Both the position numbers and the translations under genes were made by a program. From Eudorina sp. 2006-703-Eu-15 (taxonomy: Eukaryota; Chlorophyta; Chlorophyceae; Chlamydomonadales; Volvocaceae), in NCBI GenBank assembly GCA_003117195.1, contig BDSI01000085.1, forward strand, positions 214,001-278,000: 64,000 bases of DNA, given 5' to 3'. Below the pieces are notes generated by a model. The model was not told where the DNA came from, ran no database searches, and worked only from the letters and a program-made list of their open reading frames with translations. Within the stretch, counting starts at the first letter, position 1. Each line of letters begins with the position of its first letter. Positions 13,366 to 24,691 of the stretch are shown one piece after another.

Positions 13366-13706
13366 TCTGCCCAGGTGCTATTCGAATTTCGAAAATCTCA
13401 ATTTATGATTTCGGTTGGCTCAAGTAAATGGAGCACTAGCTAGCGACAGGCGTCGCGCCGCAGGGAATAAAACTTCAGGTCATGGCAGTACGCTTAGCTT
13501 CAGGTAAAGGTTATGGCATGTCCAAAATTCTGATTGATATGCACCGCGTACGTACACTTGTAGCAACAGGACGTTGGTCGTTGGCACCATGACGCATTGA
13601 GTTGAATATGTGTAACCGCCATCCCTTTGTGACAAGCATTGTATAAAACGTAGTCGATAGCTTCATAGCGGCAGTTACACCGGAGTTTGATCTCCCCGCC
13701 TAGAGC
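13366..13706. promoter_or_regulatory. Divergent promoter between the CRM-hydrolase gene and the cyclin gene
   Basis: Only 341 bp separate the two proposed start codons (13365 on minus, 13707 on plus). A TATA-like element, TATAAAA at 13642-13648, lies 59 bp before the cyclin ATG, compatible with plus-strand initiation near 13670. No equally clear TATA was seen for the minus-strand gene. Shared regulation is inference from geometry. Confidence 0.5.
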
Positions 13707-15862
13707 ATGGACGTCGTTCACTTGAAGATACAAGCTGTGCCATATTTCCGAGCATGTTGCCTCTTAAAAGCTTGCGCATCGCTGCTGCGAATGCCTCCTC
13801 GCGCTGTTGCTACTGCATTAGCGTACCTCCACCGATGGCAGCGTGCGGGCGACGCCAGCGATGTAAGTGGCTTACCCCCAGCTCATGCGTTCGCATGCTG
13901 TTAATTTTGCTCTTGATGTCACCTGATAAACCTGCACTCGCTCACAACCTTTAACATCCGCTCACAACCCCGCCACATCCGTACCGCACTCGTACATTTC
14001 ACCCTGTCAGAGTCCCCAGGATGCGATGCTTTCTGCCTGTCTGCTCCTCGCCTCGAAAGCGGAAGAGGTAAGTGATCCATTTTATATTTGAGGGGAGGGT
14101 GCTGGTCGTGGTGGTGGTTTCACCCACTTCATGGCGTCGTACATCGTACATCATACATTGCATGTAAATGAGAGACCTGGGAGGTTGCTTCTGGTGCAAA
14201 GAGCATTTGGGTTGTGTCACATGGGGCCTCGGGACAGCATGAAGGTGCGGCTACGCGGTTGAAGACGGTTTAATGGCTGCGAGTCTGCGAGTCTGAACAG
14301 CAGGGAGCCTGCAGGGCGGGCTGGCTGGCTCGCTGGACGACGCGCTACCAGAGCGGCGGGCCCCCAGAGCCTGCAACCCTCAACCCTCAAATCCGTGAGG
14401 TGTCTGCTTTTATTAAAGATGTTACGGCGGACCTGTACAGCGGACCGGTTCGCTGCGGTCAGCACCTCCTCATCCTGCAGTGTCTGCTTTGCTGCGGTCA
14501 GAGCCTCCAAGGCCACGGCCCCCGGAACCAGGAGGAGCTTTTACGCCGCCGCTCCCTCCCTGCCGCCCCACGCATGCCGTACTTCCCCGCTCCTCCGTCG
14601 CTACCTGAAACCCTCTCCTATCTCCAGTTGTCCTAGAGCCGAATCTGTACCCAAACCTCCTCACGTGGTCTCGCACTCAGGCCTCCGTCTCCAACAACCA
14701 CCTCTTGAACGTGGTGAAGCTCGTCGGTCAGATGGAGCAGGAACGGCTCCAGGGTGGCCTGGTCACAGCGCCGCCACAACCTGGGTGTTCCGCCGATGAC
14801 GTCGTCGGGCTCCGACACCAGCACCACCCGCACCAGCCCGAACGAGCCGAGCGCAACGGCAGTGGTGGCGACCAGGCGGCAGCAGCGGCGGGTCGCAACG
14901 CCGCCGCGAGTGCAGGCCCTGACGCAGGCAGCGAGGAAGGCGAGGTGGAGGCGGACATGGATGCAGTCCCGGGGGCAAGGCCGGAGGCCGACGGCCCAGC
15001 CGGGCCTTGGAGGGCCGGGCGGGCGGGGGCTGCCCCTGGGAAGGGGCGTAGCAGCTCCAGGGGGGATAAAGACAGTCTCGGGGATAGCAGGGACGGAAGT
15101 AGGCGAGCAGGCGAGGAGCGGCACGACACGGGCAAACCGACGGAGATGGCAGCGTCGGCAGCAGCGGTGTCGGCGGCGGCAGCAGCGGCAGCGGCGGCGA
15201 AGGCGCTGCTGCTGGTCCCGGAGGCGGCGGCCGTCAGCGCGGCCGCGCTGCAAGCCTGTCTCGTACAGTGCCCTGTGCTCGTCGGCACGGAGTACTACGC
15301 CGCCAAGCAGGGGATGCTGGACGCGGAGCAGCGGCTGCTGCGCGCTCTGCAGTTCCGGGTGGCGGTACGGCAGCCGCACGCGCTGCTGCTCAACGCCGCG
15401 CGCTGCCTGCGGATGCCGCCGGGCGTGCAGCGCCTGGCGCTGGCGCTGCTCAACGACCTGTGGAGCTACACGGACCTGTGCTGCCTGGCGGAGGCAGATG
15501 AACCGGCCTCCGGCGGCGCCGGCGCGCGCGCTGACGCGGGAGGCGCCGGAGGCGGCGCCGGCGGCGCCGGCGGGGCGGCGGATGTGGTGGCGATGGCGGT
15601 GCTGGAGGCGGCGGCGCGGCTGGCGGGCTGGGAGGTGCGGGTGCCGACGCACGCGCGGGATGAGGGGCTGAGCTGGTGGCAGCTGTTGGGGGCGGCGGTG
15701 GATGAGGCGGGCATGGCGGGGATGGTGGAGGAGGTGATGAGGGCGTGCGCCGCGTGCCATGACGCGAGCGTGGCGGCGGCGGTGGCGGCGGCAGAGGCCA
15801 CGGCGGCGGCCGCGGCCGCGGGGGACCGCACGGCAGTGGATGCGCAGCAGGAGGGATTGTGA
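13707..15862 (+). CDS. Cyclin-Q (FAM58A)-like cyclin with a long linker in the cyclin fold
   Basis: Exons 13707-13862, 14020-14067 and 14681-15862, all phase 0, give about 461 residues. Exon 1 carries the first cyclin-box helices (RMPPRAVATALAYLHRW). Exon 2 encodes LSACLLLASKAEE, the hallmark of the third helix. Exon 3 opens with NNHLLNVVKLV, matching the region after KVEE. It then has about 150 residues of low-complexity Ala/Gly/Arg linker, followed by MLDAEQRLLRALQFRVAV, QPHALLL, a helix ending LLNDLWSYTDLC, and LSWWQLLG. That order matches cyclin Q, which is normally near 250 residues; the linker explains the extra length. Cyclin Q partners CDK10 in animals; an algal partner is inferred. 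The DxDxTY-like tail of other cyclins is absent. The start is the first ATG with a TATA-like box 59 bp upstream. Cyclin L/K/T are the alternatives. Confidence 0.8.
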
Positions 15863-17054
15863 GGGGCATTCGTTGCTGCCGGCGTTTGAATGTGTAGTAT
15901 GGGGTAGGTATGGGGTAGGTATGACGGGTCACGGTGCCATCGGGAGCGGCGGTATCGTATGCAGGCGGCGGGGTTGTGATGCGGTTCTGTATGTCTGCGC
16001 CGTGACGGTATCTCAGTCTCATGTCTGCTGATGCCGACAAGGCTTCCTCAGGGATTCATGACAGCAGCCGGCAACGTAATGTAATGTAACCATAACAAGG
16101 TGGACCCTCGGGCCAGGTTGACCTTTCGAAAATGGGAGTCGCGGGAGACGCGACCTTAAGCGACGGCCGGATGGTTTGACGAGTGAAAATTTAGTGTCAG
16201 TCAGACGCGAATCTTAGCAAGCTTTTGCTATCCTACCCTCGTCGAAAGATACGGGTGTGCTATTGCCTCTTCTGTGTTTGATTCGCGATGTCGGGATCCG
16301 GTGTCCGACTAACTCTTATGGGGCAACAGAAACCTCCCATTTAATCCTAAGAATAACATTCTTAAGTGTACTAACTAGATGTAGTGGGCAGTCTCTGCGG
16401 TGGAACCCTCGTGGGTTTCTCATCATTACACAATATAAGCTTAGACGAAATGCATACTATTACACATTTTGTTTTTAGCGTCAAATTTTGACAGGCTTCA
16501 CGGATGCTTATTCATGCCGGCAAGACGACCGTCAAACCCCAGAATTACGGCTCCATCCGCTTGCTATTTTGCAGGAGTTTCGTGCCATTATTTTTGTCAA
16601 AATCTCTTACAGATATTATTACGGCACCTAGAAAATTTGGATCAGTCAAGGCCGGTGCCGGTGTTAACTCGTACAGCAAGAGTACCGCTTTTCAAAGTAA
16701 CTGTTCCTTGAAGTCCGAAATATTGTTTCATGCCAACTGAACACTTATATGAATAATTTTAACTTAAGTGGGCACTCCATCGCAGATCGCCTTCTTTATC
16801 GTGTTCCTGCAAACAAGATGCAACATCTTGGGAGCAAGGCTGTAAAATAATGTCTTCAAATGCACGTGCTACCAGTCTGGAATGGCGGTTTCACTTGCTT
16901 TCACAAAGCTGGCAACCATGCATGTTTCCAGGCAGCTGAAACCACAGCTCAAGCAAATAACTGAGAATTAAACTTCAGCCTTGGACATTAAAGCTACAAA
17001 CATTGCTGCAGACTCATCCTCAACGCCATCATCGTTTTGCCTGTCCATCGATAA
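15863..17054. other. Intergenic region with tandem poly(A) signals
   Basis: No splice-bounded, GC3-biased frame is visible. The first 230 bp are probably the cyclin 3' UTR. The remainder has lower GC and lacks recognised elements, and leads to the secreted-protein gene at 17055. Confidence 0.5.
16080..16089 (+). promoter_or_regulatory. Two tandem TGTAA poly(A) signals
   Basis: TGTAATGTAA gives two back-to-back copies of the volvocine poly(A) signal, about 220 nt after the cyclin stop codon and on the same strand. Confidence 0.6.
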
Positions 17055-19345
17055 ATGTTTCGGAAGGATACCAGCGCTGTCGCAGGCGTCACGCTTCTGG
17101 CGTTGTCGGCAACGCTTGCGCACGGGATGCCGCCTTGCTCGACAAACCTAAATGATTACTGTCCAATCTCAGGCTCTGTATTGGTCGCCCACCCTTGCAG
17201 CTGCTATTACGCAATCAATTGCACCGAGGTGAGGATGCCAATTTTGCTCAGCAGGCACGGTTGGACCATACTTTGTGACATGATCTGTGGCCCGCCGCTG
17301 CTAGCTGGATGCCTCCGCGCACCCTTATTACCCTTATGCCGCCGCCGCGGGGAAACACACGCACTCACCCACCGGCCCGCACGAGGACCGTGCGCTTCCG
17401 CGCCATGGCGTGTAACAAGCAACTCATCAAACCGTCAAACAATGAGGACCAGCATCGGCGGTATCAATAAGGCAGTAGACTGATTCTGCAGACGTGCATG
17501 ATGTCGCATTTGCCGCGACATGGATTTATAGCGAGATCGCCACACATACGCGGCGTGCTACGTGCGTAGGTACGTAGGCGTACGCGTAGTACGCGTACAT
17601 AGTGAATCGACCGTGCGTACGTGGATCTGTTTACCTGCCCTTGCTCGCTCCGATCCTTTGCACGCACCCTTTGTTGTTGCTTATCATGGATTACGCATAT
17701 CTATCGTCCGTCTATTTGTCGTATCTGACACCTGATGGCCCACCATCTTGACCCACTTCGTGATTGATAGAGTGCCACCATGGTGCATGGCCATGCATGA
17801 ATGCGATGCATGCTTGTGCGTGCGTGCGTCCGTACAACGCGTGCGTGGCACGTGCGTGCGTGCCATGTGTACGACGTGCGATGTTTTGTTACTGCAGGGC
17901 CAGGGTTCCTTGTCTAACCCATGTCCTGATACTGGGCCTCAGCAGTACCACTTCAATGCCACCACTGGGACCTGCGATGACTCGTCGGCGACGGAGAATG
18001 TGGCGGCGGGCTGCGCGCCAGGCGGCGGCGGCGGCGGTGGGACGTGTGTCTGCCCTGACAGCGGTCTTGGTGGTGTTGGCGAAGGCAGCGGCGGCGGCGG
18101 CAGCCGCGTCCCAGAGGTATTCCCAGTACCTTCGACACAGCAGCAGCAGCCAGCAGCCCCCGCTGTCGAAATCGAGCGCGGCGCCAGCGGCGGCGGTGGC
18201 GGCGGCGGCGGGCTGCCCGAGTGCCCCGACCTGTTGGCCCTGTGTGAAGTGGCCACACAGTCATTCCATCACCCCGACCCCTGCGACTGCACCAAGTACT
18301 ACACCTGCGATGTGAGTAGCTAGATATTCAATGCAGTTACGCACGGCGTACTTGTTATTATATGTCTAGCTGGCTGCGATCGTGTTGTTACAGTTACAGT
18401 TACAGTTACAGTTACAGTGTGGATAGGCTTCCGGGCCCTGTCTAAGGGTTTATGTCGCGGATTTATATGATGCTATAGGACACCTTCAACCATCATCACA
18501 CGGAACCTACGCCATACGAACCGAGGGTCCAAGGCGGTTGATCCTGCCAACTAAGGATCCCACCTCATCCATTCACCCGCACATCCGTAGAGACAGAGGG
18601 TTCAGCAATCGCCACCAATCTAGCGTGCGAATCTCAATCCATCAACTGTGATCTCAACTCCACATCTCAGCAGCTAGCCATAATCTCATGCTCCCGAACA
18701 ATGTCGGGGGTCACCCTAGGACTCGAACCTAGGACCTTAAACCGCCTAATCGCGGTAGTGTCACCTGACCTGACCTGTCTGCTGCGATCGTGTTGTGAAC
18801 GAACCTGCTGACCAGGTGCGTGTCATCAGGCAGGCGCCTTCGCCGGCACGCTGAACGTGCATACGCCTAAAAGACATACATACAAACATACATGCAATGC
18901 CAACGTCTGAAACAAAGAACGTAGTAAACAACGACGGGCCCCGGAATTCCGCACGATATGAATGCGTAGGTACAACTGCTGTTGCTGTTGCTCGATATTG
19001 CTGTTGCCGCTCAGCGGCTGCCACGTGGCACGGCTGCAGGTTGGTTTCCACCACCACGACTGTCCGGAGGATATGGCGTTCAACGCGGCGACGTTGAAGT
19101 GCGACAAGCCGGATGACGCGAAATGTGTGCCGGGGTCCACATGCAGCTGCCCCGCACCGCCGCCGCCGCCACCCGCCGCGCCGCCATCGCCTCCACGTCC
19201 TTCCCCCGGCCCCCGTACGCCGCCGTTGCCCCTAACCCCCGCTGGTCTGCCTACCTGTCCCGACCCAGCGGACGTGTGCGCTCAGATCGGGGGCTGGGGC
19301 TTCTTCCCCGACCCCTGCGACTGCACCCGATACTACGGCTGCGAC
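17055..19345 (+). CDS. Secreted protein with CBM14 (peritrophin-A) chitin-binding modules, 3' end unresolved
   Basis: Exons 17055-17228, 17898-18311 and 19040-19345 are all phase 0. Residues 1-24 form a signal peptide (hydrophobic VAGVTLLALSATLAHG). Module 1 spans exons 1-2 (CPISGSVLVAHPCSCYYAI ... FNATTGTCDD). A Gly/Pro-rich linker follows. Module 2 spans exons 2-3 (LCEVATQSFHHPDPCDC, TKYYTC, then FNAATLKC). Module 3 begins in exon 3 after a Pro-rich linker (PDPCDCTRYYGC) and needs a further exon not identified with confidence. Each module has the six-Cys, FHHPDPCDCxxYYxC-type pattern of CBM14, which binds chitin or related glycans. An intron splits every module at the same point, after YYxCD, indicating duplication of an exon pair. 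The LysM/beta-barrel exons at 23234-24691 probably belong to the same gene. The likely site is the cell wall or extracellular matrix. Confidence 0.75.
18373..18796 (-). mobile_element. tRNA-derived SINE with 16-bp target-site duplication
   Basis: The direct repeat GCTGCGATCGTGTTGT occurs at 18373-18388 and 18781-18796. The 392-bp insert reads on the minus strand from a tRNA-like head with a perfect Pol III B box (GGTTCGAGTCC, about 18722-18732) to a tail of five CTGTAA hexamers at 18389-18418. The head is not a foldable tRNA because the acceptor arms do not pair. It lies in the intron between CBM14 exons 2 and 3. The head, tail and duplication together fit a LINE-mobilised SINE. Confidence 0.8.
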
Positions 19346-19760
19346 GTAAGTTCGTAATTACCATTACGCCTAATGTATATGTGTATAAACAAAGGAAGTG
19401 TCGTAAGGAATGATGAGGTGTTTATACATTCCCGCGCTTAATCGATAACGGTTAGCTCACCAATTCAGATAACATCAAATTATTCTGAACAGGCCTTATC
19501 GTCAAATCAATTCAATGTCATGGCCGGGACATCGCGGCTCCCGTGAGTGAGTGTAGCGTGCGTCAGGTAGGACTATAGAGCGGATTGCCTTAGAAAGAAG
19601 CCACTCAACGTTTAACCTAAAATTTTCATATAGTTTAATTTTTTTATAATTTTGTTTTTCGATAAAACATTATATACACCGTTGATCCCTTGTGGGGTAC
19701 GCCGTAACGCGGTAACGTTCATTCATTCGTTCATGATGGGATATGACACGTTACAACCTT

Positions 19761-20001
19761 ATGATATGATATGATATGATATAATATGATATGATATAAT
19801 ATAATATAATATAATATAATATAATATAATATAATATAATATAATATAATATAATATAATATAATATAATATAATATAATATAATATAATATAATATAAT
19901 ATAATATAATATAATATAATATAATATAATATAATATAATATAATATAATATAATATAATATAATATAATATAATATAATATATTATAATATAATATAAT
20001 A
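19761..20001. repeat. (TATAA)n pentanucleotide satellite
   Basis: About 240 bp of almost pure ATAAT/TATAA pentamers, entered through ATGAT variants at 19761-19795. It is a striking AT-only block in GC-rich DNA, in the non-exonic stretch after CBM14 exon 3. No gene is seen between 19346 and 20500. Confidence 0.97.
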
Positions 20002-20689
20002 TGCAACACTTACAAATAAAGAGATAGATACAGCAAAGGGGGGATCCCCAGATGTGGATAAAGCCAAGCGGCGCACCTTCTTGGAAGGTTGGTCATTGCC
20101 TGAACAGGATTCGCTTACTGAATCAGACCTACCCGCATGACTCATTCAGTTCCTCAGCAGCTGTGTCATCAGCCGTACTCGCTAACCTGTGGCCGGCCTA
20201 CATATGTACATAACAATGCTTTACATTCCATTCTGAAGGTAAGAAAATCCACGCACTGTACCAAACGGCATATTAATGTCCTACTGTGCACATACACGCA
20301 ATCGATGTAAGCAAATAAATCGTCATTAGTTGCATATATATTTATTTACGCTTTTATTAGTACAAAGGGACAAATCAAGCCGCGGCGGTTCCGCTAACGC
20401 AGTACATATAGTACATACATGTATTCTATTGCGTAGGAGAACATTCGCTCGTGGAAATAAACACGCATTCGTTCAACAGCAGTGGTAACACTGTCGGTCA
20501 GTAGTGTTCGACTAGTTCGTTCGACGTCGTTGGTTTCAGGTGATGCGGTACGCCACACCACCAACATACGTGTTGGTCAACAGTACCGTCGCCTCCACGA
20601 GTCGTCGTGCTCAAATGCAAATGCGGCGGCGGTGCTTCATGGCCACGAAGCTTAAGACGGCGACGGGGCGGTGGGCGACCCCCTACATG

Positions 20690-21310
20690 TACTACATGAT
20701 GGCATCCGCCCTTCTGCTGTTGTCGTCGTAGTCTCTGCTGCTGCTGTGCGGCGGCGTTGTTGCCGCAGCAGCTGTCTCCTCCAACGCGACGTCGACCTTC
20801 TCCATCCGTGATGAGCATAACAATGATTTTGGCGGCGGCGGCAGGGCCGCCAATAATGATGAGCAGCAGCAGCAGCTACTACGGCTACAGCAGCAGACCC
20901 GACATCGCGGGGACAACGACGACGACGATGACGTGCACCTCATCATTGACGCTGTAAGACCTAAAGGCTAATCCCGCGGATGCTCAGGCACCGGGCTTAC
21001 ACTCCCCCCCCTTAGGAGCAAGCCGTCCTCGGCGCCAGGCATTGGGCCACCCCACCGTATGCCGGTTTTACCAGATTAGCACGGGTTCGTACCGTCCTTG
21101 ATCCACCACACAAGGGCCGGTAATGGCTGTGCCAGGGATCGAACCGCCGACCTTAATCCACCACATAAGGGTACGGCACTGGTCTCGATACCAAATGTAA
21201 GACCTAAAGGCTAATCCCGCGGATGCTCAGGCACCGGGCTTACAGACGCCTCCACCTCCGTGATCCGTGGTATCCGTGCCCAGCAGCAGCAGCAGCAGCA
21301 GCAGGACAAA
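20690..21310 (+). pseudogene. Signal-peptide-like coding fragment with an in-frame stop
   Basis: From the ATG at 20697 the frame reads a short hydrophobic segment, hits TAG at 20730-20732, then continues open: SLLLLCGGVVAAAAVSSNAT, a Gly/Asn/Gln-rich part, and an Asp run ending in LIIDA at the GT of 20954. The two halves together look like one hydrophobic leader interrupted by a stop. No family is recognised. It could be an unrelated exon, a decayed gene, or sequence between the chitin-binding exons. After the insertion described separately, an exon-like segment follows from 21245. Confidence 0.3.
20953..21244 (-). mobile_element. tRNA-like insertion bounded by 49-bp perfect direct repeats
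   Basis: A 49-bp sequence starting TGTAAGACC and ending GGGCTTACA is found exactly at 20953-21001 and 21196-21244. The 194 bp between contain, on the minus strand, a Pol III B box (GGTTCGATCCC). Each repeat begins with a GTAAG donor, and the right copy ends in TTACAG, so it could act as a 48-nt intron. It is probably a SINE. The very long duplication is unlike the 16-bp one at 18373-18796. Confidence 0.5.
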
Positions 21311-22309
21311 AGCAAATAATTCATTTGCTGAATTCCAATCAGTATACTGGTTTTATACACTCCTGTAACTAATGCGGTCCCGATTATTTATTCACAAAAT
21401 AAATTGTTCCAGTCAAACGAAAACCTTTCCCACAGCACGCACAGCATAAACACCCACCACCCACCCAGCAATTCGAATATTATTTCTCTCGCTTCCTACT
21501 TATCTTACAAAATTACCAGATATAACACCTAACCTTCTACGCTATATTAGTGTTACGAAAATTTATATTCCACCCAACAACGTAATAGCTATCGTACCCT
21601 CTTATCAGTCATCAAAACAACATCATCTAAATCCCAAACAATTCCTAAAAATTCGCATAATATAACAAAATGGACTATCGAACTCACGAACCTGCAAACA
21701 GGCAGATTGGTTCCCGCTCAAACCATTCCGGCACACGCGCATCACCACGGGCTACTCCAGGGAGACACCACCAACGAGACGAAAGCCCTCTCCATCAACA
21801 CTATTTAATCACCTTCTTGAGACTAGTAACACAATACACTCACCAATATCGCTTATATCTAAATCTTTGCGCCTGAGAACCGTGTGCTGCCCCAGCAGCC
21901 AGCCCTGTCAACCCTAAAGGTATGAATATCGATTTAGCTGATACCAGTCATCACGTATAGGTAGACTCCACTAATGAATCTTCTCTCGTATTTGCAGAGA
22001 TAAAACCAGCGGAAACCAAACCCTCTCCATCCTGCTCGCTCACACCGTCACCCCGCCTTCACAACACGGTAAGCAATAAACATTTCCCTCGCATTACCAT
22101 CATTTGCGGAATCCTCACTAACAACAAATTCTTTACAACTGGATATGCAGTCACTATCGATCTTCTTCATCGATCACATCCCGCCCGCCTACACCACCTC
22201 CCGCCACTCCCGTTCGCCACCTACAATCAACTAGAAACTCGGTGAGCAAATTATCTACGGCTAGTAAATAATTTCCAGTGGGCAAATTGCATTGCACTTG
22301 CACACTTGC
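21311..22309. other. AT-richer stretch without recognised gene
   Basis: Composition is clearly AT-richer than neighbouring exons, with no GC3-biased frame. Its position directly upstream of the hammerhead ribozyme suggests a non-autonomous retroelement body, possibly Penelope-like, but no reverse transcriptase or GIY-YIG sequence is visible. Confidence 0.35.
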
Positions 22310-22371
22310 GCAGCGCTCAAGCCATCTGATGAGGCCCTGGCAAGGCCGAAACGCGTCATGGCATGCCCTGC
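22310..22371 (+). ncRNA. Type I hammerhead ribozyme with minimal stem III
   Basis: The catalytic core is complete: CTGATGA (22326-22332), stem II GGCC/GGCC (22333-22336 with 22344-22347, 7-nt loop), GAAA (22348-22351), minimal stem III C-G (22352 with 22355), and cleavage triplet GTC (22355-22357). Stem I pairs GCCAT (22321-22325) with ATGGC (22358-22362) and, beyond an internal loop, GCAG (22310-22313) with CTGC (22368-22371). The internal loop in stem I facing loop II is the layout used for tertiary contacts in natural hammerheads. Very short stem III is characteristic of hammerheads carried by Penelope-like retroelements, including those of green algae. Self-cleavage is predicted after 22357. 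Confidence 0.85.
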
Positions 22372-22615
22372 TTGCTGTCGCTTGTTTGCTTGTTGTGACT
22401 TGTTGCTTTGCTTATTGCCCATTACTGTTTTCTGCTTTCTAAATTATAAGTTATTTAACTTGACGGTTTTATTTAATTTATACTGCGAACTTAAATTCCT
22501 TACGGTGCAGATTTTTTCTTTCCTCTCTCTTAAATTATATAAATTTAACTTCAAAGAACTTTCTGATAATAAATTTCTGGTTTATTACAAATTGGTTAGG
22601 AATCACTTTCCGCAG

Positions 22616-22698
22616 CTCGCTTCCGCCTCATCTTCAACAGCAGCAGCAGCAGGATGGCGGTCTGATGCGCTCCAGCCGTGCTCTGAGGGCGACCGCAG
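22616..22698 (+). CDS. Possible linking exon before the LysM exon
   Basis: It is bounded by CCGCAG and GTGTGT and contains a CAG run. In the frame that matches the LysM exon (ending phase 1) it encodes a Gln-rich linker then GGLMRSSRALRATA. An ATG at 22665 in this frame could instead start a separate LysM gene, but there is no signal peptide there. No domain; included only because its phase fits. Confidence 0.25.
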
Positions 22699-23233
22699 GT
22701 GTGTATCGTACGCATACATATACCTATATTATTTATATATCTCGCGCGACACATATATCGATATATAGTCATACGTACTGCACTACGTCCCGCACATCGT
22801 ATATATCTATATACACGTGTTACACGTGTGCTTCGGTCGACGTACATCGATATGTATTACGTTACGCGTGTGTGTGTAGTGTGTGTATGTGTACGCGAAC
22901 TAACAAGCAAGGAGTGCGCCGACTGCTTAGACTGCGTGAACGAAGACGCACGAGCGACCAGTACCGCCGATCGATCGATCCCATCGGATGTTATGTACGT
23001 ACGTACTTATGTGTATAATTCTGTACATCTGCATAATCTGCAGCGAGAAACCCGCCCGACAAGCACCCGCCGTCCATGCATTTCTGTGTTTGAGTGTATA
23101 GTATGTACGAAGTGATGTGCGTTACGTTCTGCGTATATATATGCGGTGTATCTACCCATATTCCTTCATATTTATTGTGTATGTTTCGTTGCATTGTCCG
23201 TACATGTATGTATGTATGTATGTATGTATGCAG

Positions 23234-24691
23234 GCGGCACCTGCTCGTACACCATCAAGTCCGGGGACACCCTCTGGGCCATATCCCAAACGTACGGCAC
23301 TACTGTCGCCCAGCTCCAGTCTCTCAATCCGGGCATCGTGGCCACCAACCTCAAGATCGGGCAGGTCATCCAGGTGCCCTGCAGTGGCGGCGGTGGCGGG
23401 GGTGGCGGCGGCGGCGGCAGCAGCAGGTCGGTATTGGCATTCGCTCGTGTATGTATGTGGACTAAATACATAGCGTATGTATATGTGTACGTACTTCAGA
23501 GTGTATGTACTACAGAGTGAGTTTGGGTGGGTGCATCCCTATTTTAAACAGGAACGGCTTCAATGTTATTGCCATATGCATGTAGTTTGTTTGTATGTAT
23601 GTGCGTGCCAAGCAAGCAAGTACATGGGTACTCAGGCACGCATGCATTTTGATCAGAGGATTGAAATGAATAGGTATGGTAGGTATATACCTACCATGCA
23701 TATATGCATGCCCAACAGGTTGCAATTAGCAATTAGCAATTAATAAGCACAAAGCACGCAGCACGCAGCTGCTGCATACATGCTGTCCGTGGACCTAGTG
23801 GTCCACGGACAGCATGTGTGCTGTGAGAAAATATATAATTTTCTCACATACTGCAAGCCGTAAGTACATGCGTGCTGTACGTGCGTGCAGCGGCAGTGTG
23901 CTGTACAGTGGCAGCGGCAGCGGCACCTACTACTACGACGTCCGCACCAAGTGCCCCTCCGACCCCAACTACCCGGAAAACGACGGCTACCCGTTCTGCA
24001 CCAGCTGGCAGGGCGCTGCCAAGACAATCCGCCAGTTACGTAGTTTCACACGTATGTATTAGTATATATACACTGGGTTATATACCATCCCTATATACGT
24101 ACATGTAACAATTAACAACTGAGTCGCGCCCATAATAATATCTTTCAACTCAACCATTTTAAGGTGCGTGCGTGGACCAATCCATAGTCCCGACCTATCA
24201 ACGGGGCGTTCCAACGGGCACATAATTACTGACGTCCGCGAGTGAACCCAGTACGTAACGTATGTAGTGTTACATACACTCGCTCGATCGTTGCACGCAT
24301 GCCGCCGGCGGCCGCCGCCGACGGACATAAGTACATACATACACATCCCTCGCGCCGCCGCGCTACCGCCGGCCCCTGTCCGCCCGCGCCGCGCCGCAGT
24401 ACAACACCACCAACATCATCGCCATCGACATCAACGAAGGTCCTCAGCGCCAACCGCGCGAAGCTGTGCGGCAAGAAGGTGCTCGTCTACAAGAACGGCC
24501 AGAAGGTGACCCCGCCCGACGGCGGCAACTTCTTCGTGTGGGACGGCTGCGCGGCGTGCGTGGGCGGCGGCCGCATCGACTTCAGCGTCAGCGGTCTGAG
24601 GCGCGCGGCGTCCAACGCCTGCACCCTGGGTGTGGTTCCGGGCAGCAGTTGGCAGGTGGTGGACCAGCAGGTGCAAAAGTTCGTGCCGTAA
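23234..24691 (+). CDS. LysM plus double-psi beta-barrel (barwin/expansin-like) C-terminal region
   Basis: Exons 23234-23426, 23891-24034 and 24400-24691 have compatible phases. The first encodes a full LysM domain (CSYTIKSGDTLWAIS, ...LQSLNPGI, LKIGQVIQVPC) and a poly-Gly linker. The second and third encode a Cys-containing double-psi beta-barrel: TYYYDVRTKCPSD, PFCTSW, then LCGKKVLVYKNG, FFVWDGCAACVGGG, IDFSV, ending with the stop at 24689-24691. LysM binds GlcNAc-containing glycans. Barwin/expansin-like barrels bind or loosen wall polysaccharide. With the upstream CBM14 modules this suggests one wall- or chitin-directed protein. A run of TGTA repeats forms the acceptor tract at 23205-23230. 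In the third exon about 13 codons fit the family only in the +1 frame (see findings). There is no signal peptide of its own, so it probably continues from the CBM14 exons. Confidence 0.7.
23778..23848. repeat. Two adjacent perfect intronic hairpins
   Basis: Hairpin 1 has an 18-bp perfect stem (ACATGCTGTCCGTGGACC, 23778-23795) with loop TAGT and complement 23800-23817. Hairpin 2 has an 11-bp stem (TGTGAGAAAAT, 23822-23832), loop ATATA and complement 23838-23848. Both lie in the intron between the LysM and barrel exons. Confidence 0.9.
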